DNA of 64,000 nt from Bacteroidales bacterium (GCA_016705005.1 JADIZB010000013.1:124001-188000), one strand, 5' to 3'; counted from the stretch's first letter, positions 49,192 to 58,856 are shown. Notes: generated from the letters alone by a model not told the origin. Program-made: numbers and translations.

Positions 49192-49546
49192 ATATTTTTT
49201 AATTAAGAAAGCCCGGATCCCCGGGCTGTAGTATGGTTTAGAATGATATGGTGAATCCCTGACAGACCTTGCTCACTTGCCTGTTCTGAAAAGTTTGCAT
49301 TATTTCCCGGCAGGTTACGTATGATAACACGCACTGTTTTGTATCGGCTTATCCCGGATTAACCCGGTATTCCCGCATCCGGGTTTTAAACCATTGAGCT
49401 ATCAGATAAAGAGAATGAAACTCATTATTGGCGAACCGCATAATTTTCAGGCAAATCTATGAGATGGCCGGCATATTATACTATAGTTCTGTTATAATAT
49501 GAACGAAAAATGATATGTTCAACTGGTCAATTGGTACATGGGAACA

Positions 49547-49579
49547 AACAAAGAGACCGCCATGGGCAGCCTCTTTGTT
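49547..49579 (-). terminator. Hairpin after the C1A peptidase gene
   Basis: AACAAAGAG pairs with CTCTTTGTT, with an inner GCC/GGC. On the minus strand it is followed by TGTTCCC, a poor T-tract, so it may be a weak terminator or a stabilising hairpin. Confidence 0.5.
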
Positions 49580-49597
49580 ACAAATGCTTATTTCGCT

Positions 49598-51301
49598 TTA
49601 TTTAGCCATCCGTTTGAGTTGCTGTTCCACATTTCGTTTAAACTTGTATTTCAACGCTTTCTGCTGAAGTTCACCGGTTTTCTTTTTGTGTTCAACCAGT
49701 TTCATAATTTCCTGTGGTGAATAGGTATTCACATTGTTCCGGCTGACCAGCGTCTGTGTTTCAGTATTCTGGAAAAGGGCAGGTTGTTTGCCTGCCAAAG
49801 CCCTTTTGCTTTTGGTTCCTTCCTGGATGATCCCGTTTATAAACTCAAACGGTTTACCATCGGCTGTACTATAGAAAAAAAAGTTATTGTCTTCATTTTC
49901 CTCGGCCAGGTCATCAAACCCGTCGGCAACGAGCACCAGATAATACTTCCCGTTGATGGTTGAGGGCATAGTGTAATTAAAAAGGAAATCCGCCTCTTCA
50001 ACATTATAAAGCGCTGCAGCAACACTTTTTCCCGAAGGCACATCAATGTAATTCCACCAGCTGCCGGCAGTACCGTACCCGTTTTCCCAATAGCCATTGT
50101 CGCCGGGAGTTGTGCTGAATTCATCCGTGTAATAATCGTGGATCAGAATTTCATAATCATTGACATCGTATGCATTATAGAACATATAAAGAATGCTCCA
50201 CCTTTTGGATGACTGAACTGTTTGTGTTCCTGAGTTGAAGACATTGTATGTAATCTGCCGGTCGAGCGGATCAGTTGATTCTGGGTTATCCTCGTCAACA
50301 AGATTCCAGGCCAGCACATCCAGACCGGTAACAATGTCACCAGAACCAATTTCACCACCCGAAACATTTACATCGCTCTTGTTCTGGGCCACAAAGGCTG
50401 CAAAACAAAAACTGCTGATGAAGAAGTCATAATCTACCCAAATTGTACCGGAATTTCCCCAGGTGTTACCCCAGGTGTTGACTACCTTGAAAGCGCCCCT
50501 GTTATCATCGTATCCTGCAAGCACCATAGCATGGTAGGCATGTTGCATACCCGGGTTCTGATAGGTATCATAATCGATCACGGCATCGCTGTTCCAGCGC
50601 ATAAAACGGTCGCCCAGCCTTGCCCCGATGGCAACCGGCCTGCCCTCAGCCAGATAGGCTTTGAAATTAGCCACAGTCATTGAACTACTGTTGCTTTGAT
50701 CGGCAATCTTTCTGTAATTGACAAGCCTGTTGTCCGCTGCATCCTGCGTCCAGCTCTGTTCCGGTGTCTGACTGCAGTCACCCAGGCCAGTATAAGGTAC
50801 CATGGCCAGCGATGCGCCACCCCGGCTGATCAACATATCCATTGCCGATTCAAACTGGGTTCCATTGCAATCGCTACCCTTCTCAGCTGATGGAATTGCC
50901 CAGAAAATATCCTTTGGACTGGTCTGTTTCGATGGTTGTGCAAGCTCACTGGCAGTCCATTGGTTGTCGATTCCATTGAGTGCAGTTTTGAGGTTATATC
51001 CGACGGCCCAGGCAACGCAGGTTCCATATTCTCCCTGGTCACCGATGGGTGGAAATTTATCCCCGAGATCTATGCTCGATGGGAGGTTTCCGGTATTATC
51101 GTTGATGTCGAGATCCTGGGGAATCTCATCGAGCTGTTCATCGTCAACATTCCAGCTTGCCAGCGCCTGTACAAGGATTTCACTCAGAATATCGTTGATT
51201 TCATCCTCGGTGCAACTACTGACCGTGAATGTAAGCATGGTGAAGGCAAGAAAGGGCACAACAATGGCTCTCAGTATCGTTTTGCTGATGTATTTTCTCA
51301 T
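49598..51301 (-). CDS. C1A (papain-like) cysteine peptidase lipoprotein
   Basis: A 567-residue surface or periplasmic lipoprotein (lipobox ending at Cys30, TVSSC). The papain-like domain spans about 75-305: oxyanion Gln and nucleophile Cys95 in IGDQGEYGTCVAWAVGY, catalytic His257 in HAYHAMVLAGYDD, and Asn275 in VVNTWGNTWGNSG; all three are present, so it should be active. The C-terminal part (about 325-480) looks like a CARDB/Ig-like adhesion module (NPESTDPLDRQITYNVFNSG, DNNFFFYS). The last 60 residues are basic and helical (KHKKKTGELQ-like), which is unusual. It follows the pentapeptide lipoprotein by 34 bases and is probably in an operon with it. Confidence 0.9.
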   Translation of the reverse strand: MRKYISKTILRAIVVPFLAFTMLTFTVSSCTEDEINDILSEILVQALASWNVDDEQLDEIPQDLDINDNTGNLPSSIDLGDKFPPIGDQGEYGTCVAWAVGYNLKTALNGIDNQWTASELAQPSKQTSPKDIFWAIPSAEKGSDCNGTQFESAMDMLISRGGASLAMVPYTGLGDCSQTPEQSWTQDAADNRLVNYRKIADQSNSSSMTVANFKAYLAEGRPVAIGARLGDRFMRWNSDAVIDYDTYQNPGMQHAYHAMVLAGYDDNRGAFKVVNTWGNTWGNSGTIWVDYDFFISSFCFAAFVAQNKSDVNVSGGEIGSGDIVTGLDVLAWNLVDEDNPESTDPLDRQITYNVFNSGTQTVQSSKRWSILYMFYNAYDVNDYEILIHDYYTDEFSTTPGDNGYWENGYGTAGSWWNYIDVPSGKSVAAALYNVEEADFLFNYTMPSTINGKYYLVLVADGFDDLAEENEDNNFFFYSTADGKPFEFINGIIQEGTKSKRALAGKQPALFQNTETQTLVSRNNVNTYSPQEIMKLVEHKKKTGELQQKALKYKFKRNVEQQLKRMAK

Positions 51302-51335
51302 AACTTATTAATTTGTGGTTGTTGTTTCGGGGTCA

Positions 51336-52289
51336 TTATTCTATTGTGAATTCATTGAGTACTGCAAATTTTGCGCCTTTTGTGATCAGCTGCCCGGTTT
51401 TCTCAATCGTGAATTCTTCTGTAACAGGCTTACCCTGCATAAAAACCGAACCACTCATATCGAAAACAGCCCTGACTACAGATTTTGTCAGGTTAACCCG
51501 GCCGGAAAATACGGCATTGGTAAGCCATGCACCGGAATTGAAATTTACACTGATCAGGTCAAGCCTGCCTGCAACGTGAACATCCGTCATTCTGAAATCA
51601 CTTCCGAAACTGGCATAGGTAAACAAAGCATCGTTCCTGAAGTTTGCCAGGGAAAAATCACTCTTTCCGCTGCAATCCAGGTCACTGAATCTCGCAGTAC
51701 CTCTGAAATCAGTGCTCTGGAAGCTGAGTTTTCCGTTCACTTTCCCTTTGAAGAAATCGGCAGAACCATCGATTTGGGATTCCTGCATGCTGAAAAGTTT
51801 TTCTGAACTGAAAGCAGTAAAATATACCTGCCGGCCTTTGAATGTAACATTATTGAACAGGGCTTTCTCCCTGAAAATGGCACCGGTAAAATTAACCATT
51901 CCCTCCACGGTGCAATTGCTGAAATCTGCCTCATTCCTGAAATCACATGCTTCAAAGGTGACTGAACTACCAAACCGGGTGATGATGGCAACCTTATCCT
52001 TTTGCCCGTTTGCAGTTACCCTGCCCAGAAAAATGCAGTCAATGAACGTGACCGGAATCCCTATTTCAGCAATTCTCAGTGATGAGCTGAAAATACTGTT
52101 CTTTTTTATTGCCGTGAAGTCCAGATCGCCGGTGACGATTTTGCCCTGAACAACAACGGCTTTACCTTTATTGATGTTATTTACAATCTGCCCTGCATCA
52201 ATTCCATTGTTGGTGGTTTCGCCTGAATTGGCCCGGCAGCCGGTGACCATCAGGAGAATCACCAGAATACCGGTCAGTTGCTTCTTCAT
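51336..52289 (-). CDS. Pentapeptide-repeat lipoprotein
   Basis: I start at MKKQLTGILVILLMVTGC (ATG at 52289), which gives a lipobox ending in Cys18; a Met ten codons upstream would mask it. The 317-residue product carries pentapeptide repeats (A[N/D]LXX-like, here F-x-x-A/C-x-F spaced by about five residues) from about residue 90 to 290: CDFRNEADFSNCTVEGMVNF, FREKALFNNVTFKGR, TDFRGTARFSDLDCSGKSDF, ANFRNDALFTYASFGSDF. These form a right-handed quadrilateral beta-helix, usually a binding surface. It precedes the C1A peptidase in the same transcript. Specific role unknown. Confidence 0.85.
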   Translation of the reverse strand: MKKQLTGILVILLMVTGCRANSGETTNNGIDAGQIVNNINKGKAVVVQGKIVTGDLDFTAIKKNSIFSSSLRIAEIGIPVTFIDCIFLGRVTANGQKDKVAIITRFGSSVTFEACDFRNEADFSNCTVEGMVNFTGAIFREKALFNNVTFKGRQVYFTAFSSEKLFSMQESQIDGSADFFKGKVNGKLSFQSTDFRGTARFSDLDCSGKSDFSLANFRNDALFTYASFGSDFRMTDVHVAGRLDLISVNFNSGAWLTNAVFSGRVNLTKSVVRAVFDMSGSVFMQGKPVTEEFTIEKTGQLITKGAKFAVLNEFTIE

Positions 52290-52398
52290 AGGAGTGTGTT
52301 TGTTCTTGCAAATTAACAACTTATTCAGGTAAAGGTTAGCGATGTTTTGAGGTGATGTATTTATTTCATCATAAAATTATAGATACTGAATTCCGCTG

Positions 52399-52427
52399 CA
52401 AAAAAAAAGCACCCCGTTGTGGGGTGC
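52399..52427 (-). terminator. Terminator of the lipoprotein gene
   Basis: GCACCCC pairs with GGGGTGC around a GTTGT loop; on the minus strand a run of about ten T follows. It is one of the clearest terminators in the window and separates the DUF4249 side from the pentapeptide/C1A unit. Confidence 0.93.
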
Positions 52428-52456
52428 CTGAAATCTGTTTAACTCCTTCAGATTGA

Positions 52457-53395
52457 TTACATCAGTGGAAGGAAACTGGTCCCCGTGTAGGTCCCGTTCT
52501 GCCAGTCGACCCTGTAGTGTGTCGGGCAGTCGCCATTGGTAACCGGTTGATTGTTACTGTCATAACCGAAAGTGATGGTGGCACTCTTATCGGCTGTGGG
52601 AATCTCGTGAATCTTGATCCCGGAAACCGGATGCCATTCGCAAACTTCCCTGTGTACCACCGATTCTGCAATACTGGTATAGAATTCCTCGCCATTCCTG
52701 TTGGTTCCCCATACAACCAGGTTTGAGTATTCACCTGAAGTGCCGAAGCCGTCAATTGTTAGTACCAATTCTCCAGGGACTCCTGTAAATGTGCGCTGAC
52801 GGGCGATGTTCCAGCTACGGGTGGTGTTGTTGTCAAAAGTAACAGAAACATAACCACTCAGCCTGTGGACCAGCGATGTGAATCCATTCTGACCGAGCAT
52901 ATAGATAAAACCTCCGGTAACATTGGTAAAGGTCTTGTTGCTGTTCAGGATGATGGTTTTCCCGGTGGCTACCCTTGTAACAGAGAAATTGATGTATCTG
53001 ATGTTGACACTGGCTCCCTGCATGCCCCAGTGTGAGCCGACCTGTTTCCTGATTTCGACCTGGCCGGTCCTGTATTTTCTGCCATTGCACGACAATCCGT
53101 CATAGGTAATGTAAATGGTAATGGTGTCGTTGACAACCGAAGTTGAATCAATGGTAGCATTGCAGGGGATCCCGGAAGTTGATTTCAGACTGCCCTGATA
53201 ACTCAGAAGCCCTTCGACATCCTGCAAAGCGTCGTTTGTGATTTCTTCCACATTCATTTCATCGGTCGAAAGTTGTGTGAGTGAAGTCGAATCATTCTTG
53301 CCTTCATCAAGTTTATCTTTCTTGCATGAGGTCAGTGTTAAGCCGGTTAGGGCCAGTAGCAAAGCGCCGGTGCGGATCAGGTGGATGGTTTTCAT
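52457..53395 (-). CDS. Lipoprotein of unknown function
   Basis: A 312-residue lipoprotein from the Met that opens a lipobox (MKTIHLIRTGALLLALTG, Cys24 in LTSCKKD). The long N-terminal extension of the open frame to 53551 has no signal character and is not used. The body is beta-rich (YITYDGLSCNGRKYRTGQV, SVNIRYINFSVTRVATGK, GELVLTIDGFGTSGEY), with a cysteine-containing stretch HREVCEWHPVSGIKIHEIP near the C-terminus. I recognise no named domain. It lies behind DUF4249 and in front of the strong terminator, so it may be the last gene of that unit or stand alone. Confidence 0.75.
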   Translation of the reverse strand: MKTIHLIRTGALLLALTGLTLTSCKKDKLDEGKNDSTSLTQLSTDEMNVEEITNDALQDVEGLLSYQGSLKSTSGIPCNATIDSTSVVNDTITIYITYDGLSCNGRKYRTGQVEIRKQVGSHWGMQGASVNIRYINFSVTRVATGKTIILNSNKTFTNVTGGFIYMLGQNGFTSLVHRLSGYVSVTFDNNTTRSWNIARQRTFTGVPGELVLTIDGFGTSGEYSNLVVWGTNRNGEEFYTSIAESVVHREVCEWHPVSGIKIHEIPTADKSATITFGYDSNNQPVTNGDCPTHYRVDWQNGTYTGTSFLPLM

Positions 53396-53578
53396 AACTG
53401 AAGAATTAATGATTAATGTTGATTTACTTTTCCTTTGATGGTAACCCTGTGAATGGATTGCCGGTAACATATATATTACACACGTAATCGTTTTTACCCC
53501 TATTCCACAGGTTAATATTTTCCACTTTTTTTTTAAAAAATATGCTATCATAATGATAAACAGTGTATTAGAATTGCT

Positions 53579-54439
53579 CTATTCTGCATTTTCAGCCTGG
53601 GGGAAAATGTTCCTGGCAATTTCAGTTTTTGTAGTTATGGCGCAGGCACCAAAATAGCCAATACCATTTCCACTCAGGTTTGTAGGAAGACTGGCAGGAG
53701 CAGAGTTAAAGAGCCCCCCCTGCCAGTTGGTTTCTGCGAGCAGTGCACGAATGTACTCTGCATGGCCGGCCGACAGCGAATATCGTTTTTCGGTAATTAC
53801 CGTTCCCGGTGGAAAAAGAACTGCTTCCATGGCTGGTGCGAAAATCTGGCTGACATCCAGGGTGGGTAGGGTGTAATATAAAAGCCGGGCCCTCGTTTCA
53901 AGTGGATCCATATTCTCATAGCCCGGAACTGCAGACCAGTCGAGCAGAATTTCATACATGGCCGGACGTTTTGCATTGTAAGGGTTGGCAACCCAGACGA
54001 TCCTGAACAATTTTGTACCACCCTGACGGACATACCTTAGGAAATCAAAATCAGCAGCCGGCATCATAATGGATTTAGCCGAGATGATGGTGTTGTTGCG
54101 GTTGATGAAAAGAGAATAGGTCTTACCCGGTTTTCCGGCAAAAGCTTCGTCCGAAAGATAATAACCGGGACGGGAAATGTCTTCATTAAAACTATAAACC
54201 TTGTCATCGGTACTCACCAGTATTCCGGCATCATTTACAGTAACCGGCCCGTCGTTTGGGTTCAGTGCCGGTTTTAACAGCCTTATTTCCTGTATTTTGG
54301 TTTCACTGGTAATGGTTCCATCAACCACGATATAGTCTTCGGTCAGATTTTCAAGCGGCCATGCAATATCCTTCTCACAAGCTGAAAGCAGCAATGTTGT
54401 TAATACAAGTAAGCGGAGAAGGCCTGATCCGGATAACAT
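53579..54439 (-). CDS. DUF4249 domain lipoprotein
   Basis: A 286-residue lipoprotein (lipobox ending in Cys21, LLLSAC). It has the DUF4249 pattern: LTEDYIVVDGTITSETKIQE (about 32-51), PVTVNDAGILVSTDDKVYSF, GYYLSDEAFAGKPGKTYSLFI and a closing NPYNAKRPAMYEI region. DUF4249 proteins are nearly always encoded next to a TonB-dependent receptor and are thought to act as its surface-exposed partner, analogous to SusD but unrelated in sequence. Here it is 30 bases after the receptor gene. The substrate is unknown. Confidence 0.88.
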   Translation of the reverse strand: MLSGSGLLRLLVLTTLLLSACEKDIAWPLENLTEDYIVVDGTITSETKIQEIRLLKPALNPNDGPVTVNDAGILVSTDDKVYSFNEDISRPGYYLSDEAFAGKPGKTYSLFINRNNTIISAKSIMMPAADFDFLRYVRQGGTKLFRIVWVANPYNAKRPAMYEILLDWSAVPGYENMDPLETRARLLYYTLPTLDVSQIFAPAMEAVLFPPGTVITEKRYSLSAGHAEYIRALLAETNWQGGLFNSAPASLPTNLSGNGIGYFGACAITTKTEIARNIFPQAENAE

Positions 54440-54469
54440 GCTGGTTTTGGTTTTTGAGTGTTTGAAAGT

Positions 54470-57139
54470 TTAGAATCTGAATGTATAGTTTAACGAAGGA
54501 ATCATCCCGGCAACAGAAATGCTGGTCGGAATGATTTCATAGGACCCACTCAGGTCAGAAGGTACAACAAAATCACCATTGTCGTTCATGATTTTATTAA
54601 AACTGACCGAAAACGGGTTGGCTCGTCCGTAAAGGTTATATACCGAGAATATCAGGTTATGTTTGAACCGCTTTTCCTGTTTGTTAAGTCTGAGGGTAAC
54701 CGAAACATCCAGACGGTGGTAATCGGGCAGGCGGTCGTTGTTTTTTTTGCCATAGACGGGAATAGTATACCCGTTGTATTGCATAAACCCGGTAGGTGAT
54801 GAGAAGGCTGCCCCGGTCATGTACGACCAATTGGCAGCAAAATCCCATCGTTTTCCGGCTTTCAGAATAAGGTTGGCAAACAGGGTGTGTGGATGATCGT
54901 AACTGGCTGCATACTCCAACCCTTGATTGATTTCATCAAACTTTTTCAGAACCCTGGAATAAGCGTAACCAATCCACCCGTTAAACCTTCCCTTGCTCCT
55001 GCGCAGAAGGAATTCAGCGCCGTACGATTTTGCTTTACCAAAGCGCAATTCGCCTTCAATCAATGAATTGTATAGCATATTGGCATGGTCTTTATATTCA
55101 ATCTGGTTATGAAACTGTTTGTAGAATACCTCGAAACTGAAATTAAGGTCGGTTCGTGGTGATTTGGTAATAAAACCCAGCGTAAACTGGTCAGCCTGCT
55201 GAGGTTTGATGTTGGGTCCTGAAGGCGCCCACACTTCAAGGGAAGTGAACGGGCTGGTTGAATTCGAAAGCATCTGAAGATACTGCACTGTGCGGCAGTA
55301 CCCGGCAGTGAGGGAGGCTTCCTTTCCTAAATTGTATGAAACACTTATCCTGGGTTCGGCATTAAACCGGGGTGAATGGTAGCTCCCTTTTGCCACCTCA
55401 ATGGTATCAGATACATTGTGGCCGGCATCATAGAAAAATACGGTTGCCGGGCCATAATTCCACCAGGAACTTAACCTGATGCCATACTTCAGCATCAGCC
55501 TTTCCTTTATCAACTGTTCGTTGCTCAGGTAAATGCCGGCATTCAGCGAATTGTAACCCGGCACCTTCGGGGCATTGCGCTGTGTTTCCTCGTCAGAGAA
55601 GTGAACGTTACCCGGATTGGAGTAATAGTTGCTGAGTTCAGCTCCGGCCTTTATTGTATTGGACGGATTCATGTACCATGTTAAATCGGATTTCAGAGTC
55701 TTGTTGCGGATGGCCGAATGCCAGTAATCATCCTCTTCCCTCGAAATGTAGAGGTAGTAATTATATTCACTGAAAACTGCTGTTGTATTCGAAAACAAGC
55801 GGTTATTGAACAGGTGATTCCATCGGATGGTTGCCGTTGAATTGTCCCAGCTTATGCCAAAAGTATGTATGGATGCATTGGTTATCCGGCTGAAATCATC
55901 TTTCCCGGTAAAACCTGTGAAAAACAACCTGTTTTTTGCATTCAGTCGCAGATTGATTTTGCCATTGAGGTCGTAAAAGCCGATGGTGAAGGCTTTACCC
56001 GTATTATTATTGTTGCTCAGCCAGTTAAGGTTCGATCGCCTTCCCGAAAGGATAAAGGAACTTTTTTCTTTCACCAGCGGGCCTTCTATGGTAAGATCAG
56101 ATGTAAAAATGCCCAGATTACCTGAGAATCCCAGCCTGTTGAGGTTGCCGTCCCTGGCCCTGATATCGATCACCGACGACAGCCTTCCACCAAATGAAGC
56201 CGGGAAATCGCCCTTGTATGCTTTCACATCCTTAATGGCATCGGGGGCAAGCGCTGAGAAAAATCCGAAAAGATGCGAAGGGTTGAAAATAGGTGCTTCA
56301 TCAATAAGAAGCAGGTTCTGGTCGTTATTACCGCCCCTGACATAGAAAAATGATGACCCATCCCCGAAAGCATTAATTCCCGGAACCGATTGCAGCGATT
56401 TCAGTACATCAAGGTTGCCTGCAAAACCGGCCATCCTTTTTAGTGCCTGCGACGATAGCCTGACTTCACCCGCGGCAGCCGGATCAATGCCGGTTGACTC
56501 CTTTCCTGAAACAATCTCTACCTCTTTCATGTAGATGCTGGCCTCGGTCATGCTGATGTTCATTGTCCGGTCCTTATCCAGGGAAACCTGTTGCAATAAC
56601 TGACTGTAACCAACAAGTGAAAATGCCAGTTGATAGTTGTCAGACTGTAAAGTCAGTGAATAAAAACCATAGGCATTGGAAGTGGTGCCTTTATAGCTTG
56701 TTTTATCATATACGTTGACCCCGATCAAAACCTCTCCGGTTGTAATATCTCTTATGAACCCGCTTATGGTGAATTTCGGATTCAACCTAATTCCTGATTT
56801 CTCAGTCATTCCCTCTTTAACAATCCTCCTGAGGATAACCTGATTCTCTGCTATCGTATAGGTGATTCCAAGCGGAGTCAGCAACTGTTCAAGTGCAATG
56901 CCGATGGTCTGATCTACTGCCGTCAGGTCTGTTTTTTCACCGGATTTAAATATCCGGGGATTATACGAAAAGTGAACCTGACCCTGTCTGCCGATCTCCT
57001 TAAGAATGTTTTCAGGTTTCTCGCCACTGGCGCGGATGGTAATTCTCCTGTTGAGATCCTGGGCCTGTAAAACCTGAAAAGCAACCATCAGAAGGGCTGC
57101 TATCAGGATGGTTTTTCTTATATATCTGCGCAGGTTCAA
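54470..57139 (-). CDS. TonB-dependent receptor with STN and carboxypeptidase-regulatory-like domains
   Basis: An outer-membrane active-transport receptor of about 890 residues. I start at a TTG (57137-57139), which opens a signal peptide (RRYIRKTILIAALLMVAFQV); the longest ATG frame (to 57247) would overlap fecR by 71 bases. Order: STN domain (ITIRASGEKPENILKEIGRQ; a FecR-signalling module, residues about 30-105), carboxypeptidase-regulatory-like domain (ISGFIRDITTGEVLIGVNVY), plug (SVPGINAFGDGSSFFYVRGG), then a 22-strand barrel ending in LNYTFRF. It is not SusC (no SusD nearby); it is coupled to DUF4249 and to the FecR/sigma pair. Confidence 0.9.
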   Translation of the reverse strand: MNLRRYIRKTILIAALLMVAFQVLQAQDLNRRITIRASGEKPENILKEIGRQGQVHFSYNPRIFKSGEKTDLTAVDQTIGIALEQLLTPLGITYTIAENQVILRRIVKEGMTEKSGIRLNPKFTISGFIRDITTGEVLIGVNVYDKTSYKGTTSNAYGFYSLTLQSDNYQLAFSLVGYSQLLQQVSLDKDRTMNISMTEASIYMKEVEIVSGKESTGIDPAAAGEVRLSSQALKRMAGFAGNLDVLKSLQSVPGINAFGDGSSFFYVRGGNNDQNLLLIDEAPIFNPSHLFGFFSALAPDAIKDVKAYKGDFPASFGGRLSSVIDIRARDGNLNRLGFSGNLGIFTSDLTIEGPLVKEKSSFILSGRRSNLNWLSNNNNTGKAFTIGFYDLNGKINLRLNAKNRLFFTGFTGKDDFSRITNASIHTFGISWDNSTATIRWNHLFNNRLFSNTTAVFSEYNYYLYISREEDDYWHSAIRNKTLKSDLTWYMNPSNTIKAGAELSNYYSNPGNVHFSDEETQRNAPKVPGYNSLNAGIYLSNEQLIKERLMLKYGIRLSSWWNYGPATVFFYDAGHNVSDTIEVAKGSYHSPRFNAEPRISVSYNLGKEASLTAGYCRTVQYLQMLSNSTSPFTSLEVWAPSGPNIKPQQADQFTLGFITKSPRTDLNFSFEVFYKQFHNQIEYKDHANMLYNSLIEGELRFGKAKSYGAEFLLRRSKGRFNGWIGYAYSRVLKKFDEINQGLEYAASYDHPHTLFANLILKAGKRWDFAANWSYMTGAAFSSPTGFMQYNGYTIPVYGKKNNDRLPDYHRLDVSVTLRLNKQEKRFKHNLIFSVYNLYGRANPFSVSFNKIMNDNGDFVVPSDLSGSYEIIPTSISVAGMIPSLNYTFRF

Positions 57140-57176
57140 GTCTCCGGGGTATATACTCAGGTTTTGATTTGTTGAG

Positions 57177-58214
57177 CTAATTGCAGCCGGAACCTTCAAA
57201 AATAACAACCCCGTTCTGCTGCCTGATACTGAGTCCCAGGGTTTCACCGATCACATTGAGCACCTGGCTGAGCGGCTGTTTTTCGAATGTCGCTGTCAGG
57301 CTGCAATCGACTGGCTGTTTATCCGGAAGGCGGATTTCGGTGTTATAGACCTTGCTTAGCGTAGCGACAATTTCTTTGAGCCCGGCATTTTCAAAAACAA
57401 TGATTCCTGTTTTCCATGCCATATAATTAGGGTCAGGATTTGAAACAGTAATGATGCTTTTCTTTTCTGAATTCATTTCAGCCTTTTCACCCGGATTTAG
57501 CAGGTGTTCTTCCGATTCACTGCCTTTGTAGTAAAGGGCTACTTTCCCTGATGTTAACACCACGCTGATGTTACGTCCGTCCGATCCTGTGTTTACATTG
57601 AAGGATGTTCCCATGACTTTTATCCGGGCATCGCCACCCGAAACAATAAACGGCCGTTTTGTATTCTTTGTGACATTAAAATAGGCTTCACCTTTAAGTT
57701 TAACCTCACGGGTATCATCCCCGAATTTTTCAGGATAACTGATTTCACTCCCCCTGTTCAGTGTAATCACCGATCCGTCAGGTAACACCTGTTCAAGGTT
57801 ATTGTCAAGCGCTGCCACTCTGACAAGTGCGGGATCTGAGTTCAGGTAGAACAGGAGGGAGGCGGCCACCACAAGTACGATAGCTATAGCGGCAGCTTTC
57901 CATGACCAGGTAAATTGCAGCAGTTTTCCCTTGTTCGCTTTCTTTGTTTTGCCAAAAGTTTTCAGTGACTCCGGCTCCATTCGGGCTGAAAGGTTTTCCC
58001 ACTCCGCTTCCACATCGATCACTTCATCAATGGCATCTTTGGCTGTTAGCAGCCATACCTGCCTGTATGCCTCGAAAACATCTATATTGGCCGGATCTCC
58101 GGTTAACCATGCCGAAAGCCGCATGACCTCATCGGGAGTTGCTTCTCCCGAAAAGTAAGCTGCCATCAGGACTTCGTAATATGTGCCAGGTTCGTTCATG
58201 GTTTGTTCTGTCAA
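57177..58214 (-). CDS. FecR family anti-sigma factor
   Basis: A 345-residue inner-membrane regulator. N-terminal cytoplasmic region (about 1-85) with the anti-sigma FecR_N-type motif AYFSGEATPDEVMRLSAWLTG; one transmembrane helix (about 105-128, AAIAIVLVVAASLLFYL); FecR domain (about 135-225; LPDGSVITLNRGSEISYPEKFGDD, VKLKGEAYFNVTKN); C-terminal DUF4974 region (about 270-340; IIVFENAGLKEIVATLSKVYN). It holds the ECF sigma factor until the TonB receptor STN domain signals. A second Met six codons in is an alternative start. Confidence 0.93.
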   Translation of the reverse strand: MTEQTMNEPGTYYEVLMAAYFSGEATPDEVMRLSAWLTGDPANIDVFEAYRQVWLLTAKDAIDEVIDVEAEWENLSARMEPESLKTFGKTKKANKGKLLQFTWSWKAAAIAIVLVVAASLLFYLNSDPALVRVAALDNNLEQVLPDGSVITLNRGSEISYPEKFGDDTREVKLKGEAYFNVTKNTKRPFIVSGGDARIKVMGTSFNVNTGSDGRNISVVLTSGKVALYYKGSESEEHLLNPGEKAEMNSEKKSIITVSNPDPNYMAWKTGIIVFENAGLKEIVATLSKVYNTEIRLPDKQPVDCSLTATFEKQPLSQVLNVIGETLGLSIRQQNGVVIFEGSGCN

Positions 58215-58262
58215 TAATACACCCGTTTCGGGTTTTACCCTTATACAGGCGTGATGTTATTT

Positions 58263-58829
58263 TCAGTTAATTATAGTCAGTATCAAAGACCGCAGAAACA
58301 GCATGATGCTGCCGATGGTTACAATATAACCGGCCAGCCTCATCCTCATGTGCTGCAATGCCTTCGACATCTGGGCTTCCACAGTTTTTACCGAAATACC
58401 GAGTTGATCTGCAATTTGCTGATATTTCAGGTTTTCGTATCTGTTTAAAAGGAAAATCTCTCTGCATTTTTCAGGAAGCTCATCAATGGATTCCCTGATT
58501 TTCAGGTGAAGTTCCCGGGTTACCAGGATATCTGTTTCGTCATGGTTGTTATATTCCAGCAGGTGTTCCGTCTGCAGAAGGCTGGTGTCGAATTTTTTGT
58601 TATCGCGCAGGTAATTGTGGCATTTATTGTGTATAACCGCGGTAAGATAGGATTTCACCGGCCTGCCAGTGTCGATGGTTGCCCTCTTCTCCCAGAGTCC
58701 GAGAAAGGAATCCTGTACGATTTCGCGGGCGGAATCCGGATCCTTTACATATTTTTGTGCAAAGAAACAGAGCCCTTTGAATTCTTTACGAAATAATTGT
58801 TCAAAGCTGTCCCTGTCGAGCTGGTGCAT
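58263..58829 (-). CDS. ECF sigma factor (sigma-70 family)
   Basis: A 188-residue ECF sigma factor paired with FecR. Region 2 is FEQLFRKEFKGLCFFAQKYV and AREIVQDSFLGLWEKRATI; region 4 is LPEKCREIFLLNRYENLKYQ then QIADQLGISVKTVEAQMSKALQHMR, of the Bacteroidota-type that recognises RNA polymerase and a dedicated promoter. The C-terminal LAGYIVTIGSIMLFLRSLIL segment is hydrophobic. It heads the unit sigma - fecR - TonB receptor - DUF4249, with 48 bases to fecR. A TAAATTTG promoter box is at 58857-58864, and a CCACTACGTGG inverted repeat lies at the -33 position. Confidence 0.93.
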   Translation of the reverse strand: MHQLDRDSFEQLFRKEFKGLCFFAQKYVKDPDSAREIVQDSFLGLWEKRATIDTGRPVKSYLTAVIHNKCHNYLRDNKKFDTSLLQTEHLLEYNNHDETDILVTRELHLKIRESIDELPEKCREIFLLNRYENLKYQQIADQLGISVKTVEAQMSKALQHMRMRLAGYIVTIGSIMLFLRSLILTIIN

Positions 58830-58856
58830 TCCTTTTTCTAAGTTTCGTATTTACTG

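Larger units (their letters stand above)
49133..49597. other. Intergenic region between the TetR and C1A peptidase genes
   Basis: About 465 bases. Contents: the TetR promoter and repeats (49145-49191), a small hairpin AGCCCGG/CCGGGCT near 49207-49225, another AACCCGG/CCGGGTT hairpin (49361-49385), and the C1A terminator (49547-49579). No gene seen. Confidence 0.45.

Noticed and set aside
54470..57139. SusC of a polysaccharide utilisation locus
   Set aside because: There is no SusD or glycoside hydrolase; DUF4249 and STN/FecR neighbours indicate a different receptor class.
57140..57247. ATG start of the TonB receptor inside fecR
   Set aside because: It would overlap fecR by 71 bases and put about 36 residues in front of the signal peptide.
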